Shown here: one piece after another, positions 47,162-57,130 of the stretch
Layout: each line of letters begins with the position of its first letter
Position numbering within the stretch: position 1 is the stretch's first letter
NCBI GenBank assembly: GCA_907164885.2
Contig: OU015500.1
Coordinates: 49,755,533-49,819,532, forward strand
Length of the DNA stretch: 64,000 bases
Source: Dolomedes plantarius
Taxonomy: Eukaryota; Arthropoda; Arachnida; Araneae; Dolomedidae
Direction: 5' to 3'
Made by a program: the position numbers and the translations under genes
Notes under the pieces: generated by a model
What the model saw: the letters and a program-made list of their open reading frames with translations, nothing else
Databases searched by the model: none
What the model was told of the DNA's origin: nothing

Positions 47162-48695
47162 ATACAGGGTGTTGGTAGCTTTCTACCGTTTATCTCTGTA
47201 TCTCGTATATCGTATGGTGGGCGTAAAAGTATTAAAGGTGGGTGTAAATGCATTTTTTATCACAACAACGTATTTCATAGCTTGAGAGATTAAAAAAGAG
47301 GAACTTATGAAACTGCAACTACGTTTCTGTAATAAGGAGATTTCGATAGTGTACAGCACATATCTAGTTAAAGCAAAAAAGGTAAGGGCTATGATAATTT
47401 CCATATTTTTTAAGCCGATAGTTGTGGTTTCAAAAGCTATATTTGTGTAGAATTTATAATTTGAGAAAAAAAAGTAATTTGATAAATTCAGTGCTGTATA
47501 TACCTTTTTTTTTCTATGAAATATATTTCAAAAGAAATACTTTAATTTCTTACTTTCATTATCATTCCGAGAATTATTTTCTTAAAATTAGCTTTTTAGA
47601 AGTCTGTACTTTTTCTTTCTTTTCTTTTTTTCTTTTCAAAATGGAATTAAGTTAGTGCAAAACTTTTATATATTACCATCGCGCTCATGGGATTAATTGT
47701 GTTGGGAATGGCAACGCTCTTTCTGCCACCATTATTTGCACGGTGTGTGATTTATTCATGAAGCTCGCCGCCTGAAGAAGGCCGTTCGCCATCTAGAAAG
47801 TGTTTTTCCTCTCAAGATTGTTTATTCTTGCCAGAACAGATATTCTAACCGTAAAGATCAACACTGCTGTTGATGGAACTGTCTTCAAAACAGACCAGAA
47901 TAGTTGCATGTAAACAAATTTAGACACGAAAACTTCATATTTAAAACTCTTTAATGATTCTACAACTATCATAGTAAAATTTTTGTAGTCGCTAAATAAA
48001 TTTCATCGCAGGGCATTTTTAAGGAATTTTCACTCGCGGGGCAAATTTTTTACCATGTTTGTGTTGAGTAGTCTTTTAAAGTCTTAAAAAGCATCTTTAA
48101 ACCTATCGAACTATGGTAAATTATTCATTTATTATAATACAAATGATTTTCATTACCTGAAAAAAATGTTTTTTCAATAAGCAGATCATCCGATTTCCAT
48201 CAGATTCTATAGAAAATGATTATCTTTATGGAAACAAGTCTCAAACGTTATACAAAGATCAAATTTTGTTAGCTGTATGAAACAGATACATAGAATTTCC
48301 ACCAGAATCTGCGAAATCGGCCAGCTCTTCAGTAATTATCACTCAAATAATTATAAATATCTAATAAACATTACGAAGATCTGAATATTAAGAATTGTTC
48401 TAAAATCTTTTGTGAAAGTGTACTTTTTGATTTGTAATTACAAATATTTTTCAAACACATACAATGGGCAATTTCTTTTCAACGGTGGGGCATTTGCCCC
48501 CCACCCACCCAACTTTATGTTAAAATATTCCCTGTTTCATAGTCAGTATTGGTTTATGAACGTAGAATTATTGTTTACATCGCATTGCTGAGAAGAATAT
48601 AACAATTAAATGACTTTAAAATCAGGGAACGAAAATAATAAATAAATAGTTAAAAGCTTCATTTCGTATTCTATCAAGCAGTGGCAAACTTATAC
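47162..48695. other. Gene-free stretch
   Basis: No gene or element recognised. Short T-rich tracts near 47500 and 47610. Confidence 0.5.
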
Positions 48696-48826
48696 CCCAG
48701 TCAAAATAGACCTGATTTTCACGAATGGCTAAAAAAAATATGAAAGTTTTGAAAATTGGTGGAGATGTTTGTGTAGGTATGCTAATGAACATACTAAAAG
48801 TCCCCACCGATCAGACTTGAGCTTTC

Positions 48827-48837
48827 GCCGCCATCTT
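48827..48837. promoter_or_regulatory. YY1/Pho-like motif in left arm
   Basis: GCCGCCATCTT, the complement of the YY1-type AAGATGGCGGC. The same motif is preserved in the right arm at 53535-53545. It lies about 240 bp upstream of the first open frame of each arm, so it could be part of a promoter. Confidence 0.4.
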
Positions 48838-49650
48838 GGAAAATGTGTACACTTTTTGGTTTTTTGCAAGTAACTTGAGAAATATTGATTTTATGTAAAA
48901 CATTTGAATTTATAAATTGAAGAGCACTAAATTGAAGAGCGTTTTTGTAAACAAAAACGTCATTTACATTTTTTTATAAATCGAGCACGAACAAAAATAA
49001 TTGACTTTGAAAGGAGCGAACCATCACGCCTGGGACGCGGGTGCGCAGGTCCACTCCATCGCGATGGGAGGATGACCCGCGCATGTGCGCCAAAAGTCTT
49101 GTATACTCACGTTTGTCAAATCTCTGCATATCAAAGCTCAAGAGAAAGTTGCAACAACAACCAATCCATTGTTATCAGGTTGTATTGTGAGGCTTGGTGG
49201 ATTCTATATTTTTATGTCATACTTAGGCTGTATTGGGTACATAATGGCTGGAGGTAGGTAAAAATAAATACTAACTTTGATGTATGCATCTACGTCAGTA
49301 GAAAAAAAATGTTGCCTGGCTATGCATACGCTAGAAAAATCCTAGTTAATTTAATTACCCAAACAGCTTTAGCAAAAACAAATTTTTGACCCCATGGATA
49401 TATCTGATTTCAAAAGCAATAATCTCCATGAGTTGTTTAGAGATTTTGCTACTCAACTACTATCACTAGAAACCATAAACGGAATACTCATATACGAGCC
49501 ATCGTATATGAGAATAAAATGAGGAAGACTTTGAAGCAGTTGAAAGAGAATGGCCCCACTGCAGCCCTCTGGGTTCAGTACTTTGAAATGGTGGCCTTAT
49601 GAAAGCTTGATCACCGTCAATTGTACAGTGAAAATAACGGTTTCATTATG

Positions 49651-51067
49651 CACTGCTGGCCACTGTAAATGCAACACCCTGAAGGAAACTTGCAAATAAC
49701 ATGAAATTTACAACATGCATTAGCGGAGGTGAGATATGCAAATGATTTGACTTTCAGCGCAGACGCACATCACTCGCGCCTGTGGCGCCACTTCAAAGCG
49801 CTATTTAAGGCTTGGAGACTTCGACGATTTCAAGTTCGGCAATTGTGTTTTTCTTGTGGTTAAAAAACGTTTTAAAAAAAACGATCAATTATGCCTCGTC
49901 GAAAACAGCGATTATCTTTTGATCAAGTATCCGAGTTCAACAGAGGAAGGATAGTGGCCTACCGAGATTGTGGATTATCTTTCAGGGAAATCAGTAGTCG
50001 TGTTGGACGAAACCAAACAACTGTAATGCGGATATGTGATCGTTGGATGCAGGAGGGTACGACGGACCGGCGTGTTCGATCGCATCCACCTCAGCGCACC
50101 ACTTCACGTGATGACAGGCAAATTGTGCGCATGGCAGTGACGGATCGCTCAGTCACATCACGAACCATAGCACAGCACATGCAGTCTGTAACGCATCATC
50201 CAGTGTCTGCGGGTACCATTCGATGCCGTTTACAGCAGAGTGGTCTGTCCGCAAGACGTCCATTGCTTTGTCTACCCTTGACGCAGAACCACAGACGTCT
50301 CCGCCGCCAATGGTGCGATGACAGAAGGATGTGGACGGCAGAATGGAATGAAATTGTCTTTACTGACGAGTCACGCTTCTGTCTGCAACACCACGATGGT
50401 CGCATTCGAGTCTGGAGACACCGTGAAGAGAGAATGCTGAACAGCTGCGTTATGCACCGCCACACTGGTCCTGCACCGGGTATTATGGTATGGGGCGGTA
50501 TTGGATATCACTCTCGCACACCTCTAGTACGCATTGCCAGTACTTTAAACAGCCAGTGTTACATCTCCGAGGTTTTGGAGCCAGTTGTCCTTCCTTACCT
50601 TCAGGGCTTGCCCACAGCCATATTTCAACAGGATAATGCGCGACCACACGTGGCACACATTGTCCAACGGTTCTTCGTCAATCGCCAGATTGAATTGCTT
50701 CCCTGGCCGCCTCGCTCTCCGGATCTTTCACCGATAGAAAACATGTGGCCCATGGTTGCTCTACGATTGACCCAGATTCCATCCCCAGCTGCCACAGCAG
50801 ATCAACTTTGGCAACGTGTGGAAGCTGCTTGGTCTGCTGTACCCCAAGAACTCATCCAAAGTCTCTTTGAATCAATGCCGAGGCGTGTGGCAGCGGTGAT
50901 CTCCAACAATGGCGGCTACTCTGGCTACTGATTTTGGCAGGAACCACACTTCACAGAAGTCTATAAATTTAATCATTTTATACTTGGTCAACATGTTATC
51001 TACAAAATAAATTTTGTTGTGATATCTCTTGTCTTTCTTGGTGTTGCAATTTGGGTGGCCAGCAGTG
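49651..51067 (+). mobile_element. Tc1-like element with intact transposase
   Basis: CACTGCTGGCCACTGTAAAT on the left and the complemented right end CACTGCTGGCCACCCAAATT form a ~28-bp terminal inverted repeat, both continuing GCAACACC. TA follows the right end; the left flank is TATG, so one TA appears mutated. It sits inside the gene at 49072-52551 and is in the same orientation. Confidence 0.85.
49891..50931 (+). CDS. Tc1-like DD34E transposase, intact
   Basis: This 346-residue protein would bind the element's inverted ends in the nucleus and move it by cut and paste. Residues 1-115 form the paired-like double helix-turn-helix DNA-binding region (GLSFREISSRVGRNQTTVMR, then a basic linker and a second helix set). 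The catalytic core has Asp159 in FTDESRF, Asp248 in QQDNARPH and Glu283 in SPIENMW. Thirty-four residues separate the last two, giving the DD34E spacing of Tc1. GIMVWGGIGY matches the Gly-rich box. Length and the C-terminal MPRRVAAVISNNGGYSGY are normal for the group. The ATG follows an untranslated leader of about 240 bp after the left terminus. No stop or frameshift is present, so it may be recently active. Confidence 0.92.
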   Translation: MPRRKQRLSFDQVSEFNRGRIVAYRDCGLSFREISSRVGRNQTTVMRICDRWMQEGTTDRRVRSHPPQRTTSRDDRQIVRMAVTDRSVTSRTIAQHMQSVTHHPVSAGTIRCRLQQSGLSARRPLLCLPLTQNHRRLRRQWCDDRRMWTAEWNEIVFTDESRFCLQHHDGRIRVWRHREERMLNSCVMHRHTGPAPGIMVWGGIGYHSRTPLVRIASTLNSQCYISEVLEPVVLPYLQGLPTAIFQQDNARPHVAHIVQRFFVNRQIELLPWPPRSPDLSPIENMWPMVALRLTQIPSPAATADQLWQRVEAAWSAVPQELIQSLFESMPRRVAAVISNNGGYSGY

Positions 51068-52551
51068 TAGTAGTAAACCCGTTGTTGCTTTTTCAGAGGA
51101 TAGCGATTGCTAAACAAATCGACGAAGACCTAGCATTTTATTTAGAATATGAGTTAGCTCCTTTTCCGCTGGCTCTATTTAATGAAGCTGATGTATGTGA
51201 GATTTAATGTATGTGAGAGACAACGACATTGGCCATGTACGACATTTTTGAAGCTCTAAACTTAGATCTTAACCTCCTGAACTGCGTCAACATTGTGGAC
51301 AATGGTTTTCTCCTACACCGTGGGAAATGGGGAACACAATTAACTTTTTCGGCAGTTTGCATAAATTAAGTTAACTATAGCAAAAAGCATTATGGTACCA
51401 GCTGTATAGTCGTTTTGAATGGCTAATCCAACACCACTAACACTGCAAAAAATATTGAACAAAATATACGGTCTATATTGAAAAAATCTGTAGACATAAA
51501 TTTTTATGGAAACATGCGAGTTACTGTTCAACAAAAATAGTTCCTTTGAAATGAAAGCAATAAGAGCGAATTGATCAGCATTCTATCAGCTGAGATGGGA
51601 AACAATGGAATTCGATTCCGACAAAGTAATGACGACGCCGACATTCTCATTATAAATACTGCAATTAATGAAGTATGTTCTGGTAACAACATCGTCGGAA
51701 TCATCATTGAAGATGTTGACCACCTGGTTCTATTACCAGCTCTCACTCCTACATAAAAAAGACATTTTCCCTGTCAAACCATGCAAAGGGAAATCAAAGA
51801 AAAAAATATATTCATCAAATGAAATACAATCATCGGGACTTACCAAAGTATCCTTTTTCTACATGCGTTCAGTGGATGTGAAACTACTTCTGTAGCATCC
51901 AACAAAGGAAAGAACATTTGCATAAAAATGTTCCAAATTAAAGATATGGAACAGAACGTGACAGTAGTTAATAACTACAACTCATCGCACAATGATGGTT
52001 CAAGCAGGAGAATGCTTTTTTCTGATCTGGTATGGAGCACATTCCAGTGAACAGTCTTTAAATAAGTTTAGGTACAAATGCTTCGCAAAATTTGACACTA
52101 AAATAAACCATTCATTTCGTCTCTTCCCTCAACTGAAGAGGAAGCCAGGCTACTTTCCTTTCGGTTGTATCACCAAGTGCAGAAGTGGTTTGGGAATGAA
52201 TTGAATCCTGAAGTGTGAGACTGGAAATGTCAAGAGAAAACCCTCGTGCCCATCACAACTACGGAGGCAGTGGCTCCCGATTCAGTTTTAAGCATAGTGT
52301 TTTGCAACAGCAAGACTGACTGGGGAGAAAGATGCGTGTGTCAGAAAGAAGGCATCAACTGCACTACGGCCTGCAATAACTGCAATGGAGTATGTCACAA
52401 CGACATACCCCATTGAAGTTATTGCCCTGTAGATCATGAGAATCCAATAAAAGGAATTGATGAATGAAGTGATGCTAGCTGCCCCATAGATGATCTTTTC
52501 AAGACTGACGATGCAAACAATCCAGTACCGAAAAAAGCACGTCACCCATAA

Positions 52552-52932
52552 AGTAGGTAAGCTTAAAAAATTATACACAATGAAAATATGGTAGTGATTA
52601 CATCCAAGTTTATTGCATTCGTTTATAAAATTAATAATGATCAATTATCTACATACCAAAACACATGAAAGTCTATTTTCTTGTGTTTAAAGAATGCCAC
52701 AATGAGGGAATGGAGATAATTCAAAGGAAACCATCTGCAACGAGACTTGGACGCTACATCCATAATCAACACGCATTTAATAGTCAATATATTTGTACGT
52801 GTTAGGGTTACGGCAAAACATATTTAATATTTTTTGTACACAATTTAATTTTCTTTAATTTGTGTATTAAACTTTTTTTTATATAAAAATTAATATTTTC
52901 CAAGTTATTTGCAAAAACACAAAAAAAGCCTT
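52552..52932. other. Spacer between split gene and right arm
   Basis: Non-coding sequence following the gene's last stop. The minus-strand frame at 52288-52644 is only an antisense shadow of the gene's Cys-rich end. Confidence 0.5.
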
Positions 52933-53437
52933 CAAAATCTCTAAACAACCCATGGAGATTATTGCTTTGAAATCAGATATGTCCATTCCGTCAAAAATTA
53001 TTTTTGCTAAAGATGTTTGGGTAGATAAATGAGCTAGGACTTTTCTAGCATATGCATGACCAGGCAACATTTTTTCTACTGCCGTAGTTACGTACATCAA
53101 AGTTAATATTTATTTTAACTCACCTCCAGCCATTATGTACCCAATGCAGTCTAAGTATGACATAAAAATATAGAATCCACCAAGCCTCACAATACAACCT
53201 GATAACAATGGATTGGGTGTTGTTGCAACTTTCTCTTGAGCTTTGATATGCAGAGATTTGACAAACGTGAGTATACAAGACTTTTGGCGCACATGCGCGG
53301 GTCATCCTCCCATCGCGATGGAGTGGACCCGCGCACCCGCGTCCCAGGCGTGATGGTTCGCTCCTTTCAAAGTCAATTATCTTTGTTCGTATTCGATTTA
53401 TAAACAAAAAAAAAATGTGAATGACGTTTTTGTTCAT
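52933..53437 (-). pseudogene. Inverted second copy of the gene's N-terminal part
   Basis: On the minus strand the right arm encodes NPLLSGCIVRLGGFYIFMSY then LDCIGYIMAGG, a GGAG|GTGAGT splice-donor-like site, and in the next frame EKMLPGHAYARKVLAHLSTQ followed by TSLAKIIFDGMDISDFKAII. It is better preserved than the left-arm copy (LPGYAYARKILVNLITQ, stop after AKTNF). The two blocks lie in separate frames on either side of a possible intron. It ends at the inner edge of the arm. Confidence 0.6.
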
Positions 53438-53534
53438 AATTTAGTGCTCTTCAATTTTTAAACTCAAATGTTTTACATAAAATCAATATTTCTCAAGTTA
53501 CTTGCAAAAAACCAAAAAAGTGTACACATTTTCC

Positions 53535-53545
53535 AAGATGGCGGC
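53535..53545. promoter_or_regulatory. YY1/Pho-like motif in right arm
   Basis: AAGATGGCGGC, the mirror of the left-arm motif. Confidence 0.4.
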
Positions 53546-53665
53546 GAAAGCTCAAGTTTGATCGGTGGGGACTTTTAGTATGTTCATTAGCATGCCTAAA
53601 CAAACATCTCCACCAATTTTCAAAACTGTCATGTTATTTTAGCCATAAAACCTATTTTGACTGGG

Positions 53666-54062
53666 CTATTAGTGATGGAGGGAAAATGATCTCTTTCCAT
53701 TTCGTTAAATTGTTTGCAGGAATGATAAAGAATGGAATCATAGCTTGCAGAAAGACTTAAGTTATAATTGCATGAAATTTCATTAAATCTCCGGAGGTTT
53801 AATTCTGTTATTGTATACCACGCGAACAAAAACAAACGGGATCATGCTCACATAATAAGAAAGTATTCTAGATGTAAGTTATTTAGTCGTACAGTGATGT
53901 GTGTACTATGTGATACAATTAACAGATCACCTGTCAGACGTTTTATGTCGAGTTCCAAGTTGAAACCAATTAAAACACATAGCTCATGGATTTTTAAACA
54001 ACTTTTATTAAATTTAAAACTTATTTTTATTGTTCTAAGCAATTTTTAAGACCTCCTCTAGT
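53666..54062. other. Gene-free spacer
   Basis: Short open frames on both strands overlap each other; nothing recognised. Confidence 0.5.
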
Positions 54063-54070
54063 TCATGCAC

Positions 54071-54252
54071 CAGTGACGTAGCGAGCATAACTGGTGCCCG
54101 GGGCACGATACCTTTTTGGCGCCCCCCCCCCTTTCCGAAAACCATATAGTATTATAATATATAGAATTAGTGAAAAGAACCATTTGGCGCCCCTGTGCGA
54201 GTGGCTCCCGGGCCATGATAGACCCCCTTGCCCACCCCTCGCTACGCCACTG
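54071..54252. mobile_element. hAT MITE with perfect target duplication
   Basis: The left end CAGTGACGTAGCGAG and complemented right end CAGTGGCGTAGCGAG form the terminal inverted repeat. TCATGCAC flanks it on both sides (54063-54070 and 54253-54260), a perfect 8-bp duplication typical of hAT. It is 182 bp, non-coding, with a C-run. The 150-codon minus frame over this region is not a gene. Confidence 0.9.
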
Positions 54253-54260
54253 TCATGCAC

Positions 54261-56541
54261 ATAATCTAATATTGTCTTTGAAAATAACCGTTGAAGCTCA
54301 GGAAATGGACGAGTAATCAGTCTGCTTGACTGGCCAGTGTAGCGAGATGTTGGTTTCTGTAGCCATGTGTGAAAGCCACTCAAAACTCTCTTTGTTTGCA
54401 TGCAGACATGAGTAGAAAAGAAAAATACATTTTTTTCAATGCTACATAAACCCAGCGTAATTGAACGAGTTGGACAAGTTGAGAAACTTAAGTTATTAAA
54501 AAATGTGAAATCCAATAAACTACATTAAAAAAAGGAGCTTTTACGCGCAACGCAAAAGTTCTGATTTTGTAACTTACGGATTTTCCATTCGTTCTGCTAA
54601 CACATTAAAGGACACAAGCAGAAGCAGACTTCATCAGTAATTAATATCGAAAACTCATTCCTCGAATTATAACAACACTGCCAAATCATTGGAATTCTAA
54701 AATAAATTTAGAAATTTCTAAGATACCTTTTTCTTTTGACACATATTAATAGAGCCTTTGTTTGCATATTTTAATATTACTGCCTGAAGCTTGCCTAAAG
54801 GAAGTTGTCCTGATAATGAGTATGTCTTTGGAATTATTTTCTAAGCCTTTTCGTAAACCTTTCAAGACTAAAATCTTGAAAAACTTATTCTTCTTCTGAA
54901 TTCTGTTTATATCTGTATTAGCAATTAAATCTTCAGATATTGCCCCAGGATTTCCGCTTTCAATAACAATGTTCATCAAAGTTAGTTATCCTTAGCCCGA
55001 GGTATCGAAAGCCGGGGGCTGTATCCGGAGAAAAGATATTTACTGAGTTCTAACGCCTTATGGGGGGGGGGGGGAATCACGGACCTAGAGTATCTTACCC
55101 CTCCCCTCATTTCTGATAGCGCGTACAGATTGGTACAGCGTTCTCTGCATCTGCCAGTGATTTATGTCTCTCTGTACTCTCTACTATGCGCTGGATCGCC
55201 TCCTCTGGCGGTCCATCAAAGAAAGAGAGTGGGGTCAGCGGGTCAAATGGTGTCGAGCGGGGTCGGGGGACACACCACATCAAAAGAAATCTTGCGGCGG
55301 GAATGGGGGTGGTTCTAAATACCGTGTCTAATGTTACCGTGACTAATGTGATGTGACAGGAGTCGGGGAGAGAACTCTGTCCAATGTGTATGCACCATCA
55401 AGTCTGCCTTCTATCCCGCCAGTCTTTGTCACCTCGGACACCATTACTTCCCCGGTCCCACTCTTTTACCTTTGGTCATTTATTGCTCTTGCTCATTCAT
55501 CATAACGAATAATAAATCATTATAATAAATTAAAATCACAAGTAAAAATTCCACAGAACGAAATAAAAAGTTCAATTATGCATAGATATACATCTCAAAC
55601 GTACACAGTAGTTATGGGCTAATTTTAGCTCTTGCTATGGGCTTTTTAAATTATAATTACATGGGTATCAAAAACTCGATATTGCTCTTGAATAAAGTAA
55701 CGAGGGCTTGTCTTTTGACAGCTTTTAAAGCTAAGCCGCTATTGTGTGTGCACCATTTTTTAAAAATAATACTTATCTATCAGTCGTATAACAGGGAAAA
55801 TTCCTTGCAAGAATTTTTAAACAAACGCCACGGGGCTGTATAGTTTATTCAGTCGTTGTCCTCAGCTGATCGAGTGGAAATTAACAAATAAATACAGTAT
55901 TTGTTACATGTAAAATATTAAAAAGAAAAAAAATTCAAATAATCTTAAAGCTAGAGTAATTACACTATTTTTGGCATAATCCCCAACTTTGAACGAACTG
56001 CATCTGTCTGTGTGTTTGTTTCTTTTCGGCCACTTTTAGTCTAACATTATGTTTAGGGGTTTGGCCGGGATTCAACAATTTTCGACCTAGATCTCTCTCT
56101 TTCTACCTCTTAGGAAATAATAAGCAAACCGAACCTTTCAGATCGGAAGAAAGGGATAAAGAGAGCGTTATTATTAAGATTTGCAATCTTAACCTTGATT
56201 CGATAGTTTAATACGTGTCGCAAACTTGAATTTACAAAAATATATTTCTCAATAGGTGGCCATAATAAATTAGCCACTCGGTTTATACATAAATGTACAA
56301 ATATACATACATATAAGCAGTATTGCAATCTTACATAACTGCAGGCTAGTTCGATACAAGATAAAATTAATTATTTTTCTACCGCTGTGACAGAATATGA
56401 TTCTCTTTGTTCCCGTAGCAAACTCTGATATAATTTGTTTTATTATTATTATTTGATGATAAAAGAAAAATAATATAAAATAGATATTAAAATATTACTT
56501 GTACACATTTTTTGTTAACAAAAAGGTTTCAGAGCAAAGTG

Positions 56542-56546
<5 letters not shown>
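54261..56546. other. Gene-free stretch
   Basis: A G-run is at 55063-55074. A GC-richer patch at 55110-55470 has short frames but no motif I recognise. Confidence 0.5.

Positions 56547-56596
<50 letters not shown>
56547..56596. repeat. (AT)n microsatellite
   Basis: About 25 AT units. Confidence 0.95.
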
Positions 56597-56600
<4 letters not shown>

Positions 56601-56819
56601 CTTATTTATTTATGTTTCTAAACTTTGTACAATAATGAGCTATATGTTTTGGGGGATAATGGTTGTAATAATATTTTAAAATTTTCAAATGTTTGATTGA
56701 TACGGTCTGAATATATTACATTTTATATTTCCTTTTTGAATTTGAATGAAAAAAAATCAAAGTCCTTTATATAATGTAGTAGTATAATATCCTACATCAA
56801 TTTATCTCAACGTAATAAG

Positions 56820-57130
56820 CTTATGCTTGGTAACCCATCGCCAGCGGTGAAGCTTAGCTTAAATATGACCTGCTGTCACTCGTTGCACCTGGCGATCTAT
56901 TTGGCGAGCTCACAGGTCGCCAGATTGGAGCAACCTGCAATGGCAATGGTGAATGTTTTTTGTATTTTCCAGTGCACCTCGCACATCTCCGTGCGCGCCC
57001 TCTCGCCACTGGATACTGGATTAGCCGCCATCGATTCTCCCGGAGCTCGTTGGCTGTTTTTAAAAGCCATCCTGCTCCACTTTTCCATCCACTGTTTGCA
57101 AATGTACACAATCCACCTTTAACATTTGTG
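56820..57130. other. GC-richer island, unassigned
   Basis: The block is clearly richer in GC and CpG than its AT-rich flanks and is open in several frames on both strands. It has an imperfect hairpin between CCAGTGCACCTCGCACA and GCGCCCTCTCGCCACTGG (56970-57013). It could be a regulatory island or an old element. No exon is supported. Confidence 0.3.

Larger units (their letters stand above)
49072..52551 (+). pseudogene. Decayed multi-domain gene with PIN-like core and Cys-rich tail
   Basis: I recognise this as a multi-copy, unnamed protein family of arthropod and other invertebrate genomes. Conserved blocks in order: LGGFYIFMSYLGCIGYIMAG (near 49195), KMLPGYAYARKI (near 49308), ENGPTAALWVQYFEMVAL (near 49548), then the Tc1 insertion. 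After it come NPLLLFQRIAIAKQ and LAFYLEYELAPFPLALFNEA (51079-51190), NIVDNGFLLHRGKWG (near 51290), and a PIN/FEN-like acidic core DDADILIINTAI...IEDVDHLVLL (51620-51735). A Cys cluster follows: VFCNSKTDWGERCVCQKEGI then NCTTACNNCNGVCH (near 52297-52400). The end is VPKKARHP and a stop at 52551. Several stops and frameshifts are present, and the segment between the WVQYFEMV and NPLLLFQ blocks is missing. The nuclease-like role is inferred only from the acidic pattern. Confidence 0.6.
48696..53665 (+). mobile_element. 5-kb unit with ~0.75-kb inverted arms carrying a split gene
   Basis: CCCAGTCAAAATAG starts the left arm at 48696 and its complement CTATTTTGACTGGG ends the right arm at 53665. The arms run to about 49446 and from about 52933, roughly 750 and 730 bp, with high similarity apart from small gaps. 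Between them lies one decayed plus-strand gene (49072-52551) interrupted by a Tc1-like element. Sharp matched ends suggest a transposon with long terminal inverted repeats. No convincing target duplication is visible, so an inverted duplication of the gene's 5' part is an alternative. Confidence 0.65.

Noticed and set aside
50196..50465. 89-codon minus-strand frame
   Set aside because: Antisense shadow of the intact Tc1-like transposase.
52288..52644. 118-codon minus-strand frame with a hydrophobic profile
   Set aside because: It is antisense to the Cys-rich end of the decayed plus-strand gene.
54063..54515. 150-codon minus-strand frame as a gene
   Set aside because: Its second half is a 182-bp hAT MITE with a perfect 8-bp duplication; the rest has no recognised motif.
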